Source of the DNA: an uncultured Paracoccaceae bacterium
GTDB lineage: Bacteria > Pseudomonadota > Alphaproteobacteria > Rhodobacterales > Rhodobacteraceae
NCBI GenBank assembly: GCA_937132145.1
Contig: CAKZNY010000083.1
Span: 1 to 8,174, forward strand
Length of the DNA stretch: 8,174 nt
Direction: 5' to 3'
Below the pieces are notes generated by a model, which worked only from the letters and a program-made list of their open reading frames with translations, made no database searches and was not told the origin of the DNA. The translations under genes were made by a program, and so were the position numbers. Every line of letters starts with the position of its first letter. The stretch's first letter is position 1. Below are positions 7,709 through 8,174 of this stretch, in pieces.

Positions 7709-7716
7709 CTTCTCCC
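7709..7716 (-). promoter_or_regulatory. Ribosome binding site of the solute-binding protein
   Basis: GGGAGAAG lies seven bases before the ATG at 7701 and is followed by an A-rich spacer (TAAAAAA). It decides the start over the upstream in-frame TTG at 7797 and ATG at 7740. Confidence 0.75.
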
Positions 7717-7739
7717 AGTTTTGATAGTTAAAAGCCACA

Positions 7740-7753
7740 TCCCAACGTGTGGA
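7740..7753 (-). promoter_or_regulatory. Degenerate second operator-like site
   Basis: TCCACACGTTGGGA matches the perfect palindrome at 10 of 14 positions, including the CACACGT half, and is centred 43 bp downstream of it, about four helical turns. It could be a weak secondary operator. Chance similarity is quite possible. Confidence 0.2.
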
Positions 7754-7767
7754 AACGTCCGATAAGA

Positions 7768-7797
7768 CATATATACACGCCCTGCACACGTGTGCAA
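7768..7797 (-). promoter_or_regulatory. Candidate promoter of the transporter operon
   Basis: On the minus strand TTGCAC (7797-7792) could act as a -35 box and TATATA (7775-7770) as a -10 box with a 16-bp spacer, placing the transcript start near 7762 and giving a leader of about 60 bases. The -35 match is weak. The -35 box overlaps the palindrome at 7783-7796, as expected for a repressed promoter. An alternative is TAGAAT (7807-7802) as the -10 box, with the palindrome just downstream at the start site. Confidence 0.35.
7783..7796. promoter_or_regulatory. Perfect 14-bp palindrome, candidate LacI-family operator
   Basis: TGCACACGTGTGCA is identical to its reverse complement and has the central CG step common in LacI/GalR operators. 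It lies 82-95 bp before the start of the first operon gene, on top of the likely promoter. The operon encodes its own LacI-family protein, which makes it the most economical binding site. The match of protein to site is inferred from position and symmetry only. Confidence 0.65.
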
Positions 7798-7806
7798 GAA
7801 TATTCT
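7797..7806. repeat. Perfect 10-bp palindrome abutting the operator candidate
   Basis: AGAATATTCT is self-complementary and joins the 14-bp palindrome with no gap, giving two palindromes side by side. It is AT-rich and within a low-complexity tract, so it may be a second protein site or chance. Confidence 0.35.
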
Positions 7807-7986
7807 ATTATTATTAGTATTGGTATTTTTATTCTATTTTTTAACGGGCGGACCTCTAGAAAAGGTGATCCCATAAATTCAGACCGATCGTTAAGATGAA
7901 TCGACCTGCGAGAAACATGATCAGAAATGACGAAGTGAGTCCGATATTCGGCTGAGCTCAAGGACATGATCGGCACTTGACGCAAT
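7798..7986. other. Upstream region without a supportable gene; AT-rich tract
   Basis: Positions 7801-7843 are almost entirely A/T and contain TATTCTATT twice (7801 and 7830), which could serve as an UP-element or bent DNA behind the promoter. From about 7850 to 7986 I see no gene, RNA gene or terminator. One open frame (8009-7728, minus) crosses here, but its peptide has no recognisable features and it runs through the operator and promoter. Short palindromes such as TGAGCTCA near 7953 are within chance expectation. Confidence 0.5.
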
Positions 7987-8174
7987 TCACGAAGAACTGG
8001 CGCGGGCATATCTGTAAAAAAAACGAAGGCATCCCCATTTGATCAGCAGCAAGAAACACGCCGCAATCAAGAACACGGGACCAAGATTGACAGATTGCAT
8101 TCCAAGATCGGCCTGTTGGTGGTGGAAATACTTTTTTGCAATGAACCCACAATCGATACGCAGTATCGATGAGA
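7987..8174 (-). CDS. Possible C-terminal fragment of a membrane protein (partial, uncertain)
   Basis: A minus-strand frame is open from the right edge to a TGA at 7989-7987, giving 61 residues. Its middle, VFLIAACFLLLIKWGCLRFF, looks like one transmembrane helix followed by a positively charged tail (YRYARASSS), as expected for the end of an inner-membrane protein. The upstream part (IDCGFIAKKYFHHQQADLG) is not recognisable. A 61-codon open frame can occur by chance, and another frame (8152-7958) is open over the same stretch, so this is tentative. No terminator is evident between it and the transporter operon. Confidence 0.25.
   Translation of the reverse strand, partial: SSILRIDCGFIAKKYFHHQQADLGMQSVNLGPVFLIAACFLLLIKWGCLRFFYRYARASSS
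8152..8170. repeat. Perfect 8-bp inverted repeat with 3-base spacer
   Basis: ATCGATAC and GTATCGAT flank GCA. The repeat is exact over 8 bp on each side and lies at the right edge. It may be a transcription-factor site or belong to a larger element outside the window. With a 3-base loop it could also fold as a hairpin, but no U-run follows on either strand. Confidence 0.6.

Noticed and set aside
7728..8009. 93-codon minus-strand frame upstream of the binding-protein gene
   Set aside because: No recognisable domain, signal or membrane segment, and it runs through the palindromes and the promoter; more likely chance.
8136..8149. GGGTTCATTGCAAA on the minus strand, loosely like the terminal repeat of IS6-family elements
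   Set aside because: Resemblance to ends of the GGC..TGTTGCAAA type is only partial; no transposase remnant or second end is visible in the window.
7958..8152. 64-codon minus-strand frame near the right edge
   Set aside because: Composition is rich in Cys, Trp and Pro with no family resemblance, and it is in a different frame from the more plausible membrane-tail reading.
1..8174. CRISPR array, tRNA, rRNA, toxin-antitoxin or phage-defence genes
   Set aside because: No repeated spacers, cloverleaf structures or relevant protein families were seen on either strand; the window is a metabolic transport operon.

Overview
The window looks like chromosomal or plasmid DNA of an alphaproteobacterium, probably a marine Rhodobacterales/roseobacter-type or related organism. 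The reasons are moderate GC, mixed ATG/GTG/TTG starts, 4-base gene overlaps, a CUT1-type sugar ABC cassette, and a LacI regulator of the 'SRSAVSRTFTPGASVS' type that I associate with alphaproteobacteria. The taxon is inferred from protein style, not from a marker gene.

Nearly everything lies on the minus strand, in one tightly packed operon read from right to left. It runs: periplasmic substrate-binding protein (7701-6355), MalF-type permease with a large extra soluble domain (6299-4992), MalG-type permease broken by a frameshift (4981-4158), MalK/UgpC-type ATPase (4158-3100), a double-domain glycerophosphodiester phosphodiesterase (3103-1589), a LacI-family repressor (1592-582), and an inositol-monophosphatase-family phosphatase (585 to beyond the left edge). 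From the MalG start to the phosphatase the genes overlap by 1 or 4 bases, so they are probably co-translated. A strong hairpin separates the binding-protein gene from the rest.

Upstream of the operon, 7702-8174 holds a probable promoter over a perfect 14-bp palindrome with a central CG, a good candidate operator for the LacI protein. Further upstream are an AT-rich tract, a short region with no supportable gene, and possibly the C-terminal tail of a membrane protein entering from the right edge, which contains a perfect 8-bp inverted repeat.

Together the genes suggest a system that imports an intact phosphodiester (a glycerophosphodiester, inositol-phosphate-type or sugar-phosphodiester compound), cleaves it in the cytoplasm with a GDPD that has two complete active sites, and dephosphorylates the product with the IMPase-family enzyme, under a substrate-responsive LacI repressor. 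The phosphodiesterase plus phosphatase pair recalls AccF/AccG of Agrobacterium agrocinopine catabolism, but on a sugar-type (CUT1) transporter. The inositol-phosphate importer InoEFGK is another precedent. The actual substrate cannot be read from the sequence.
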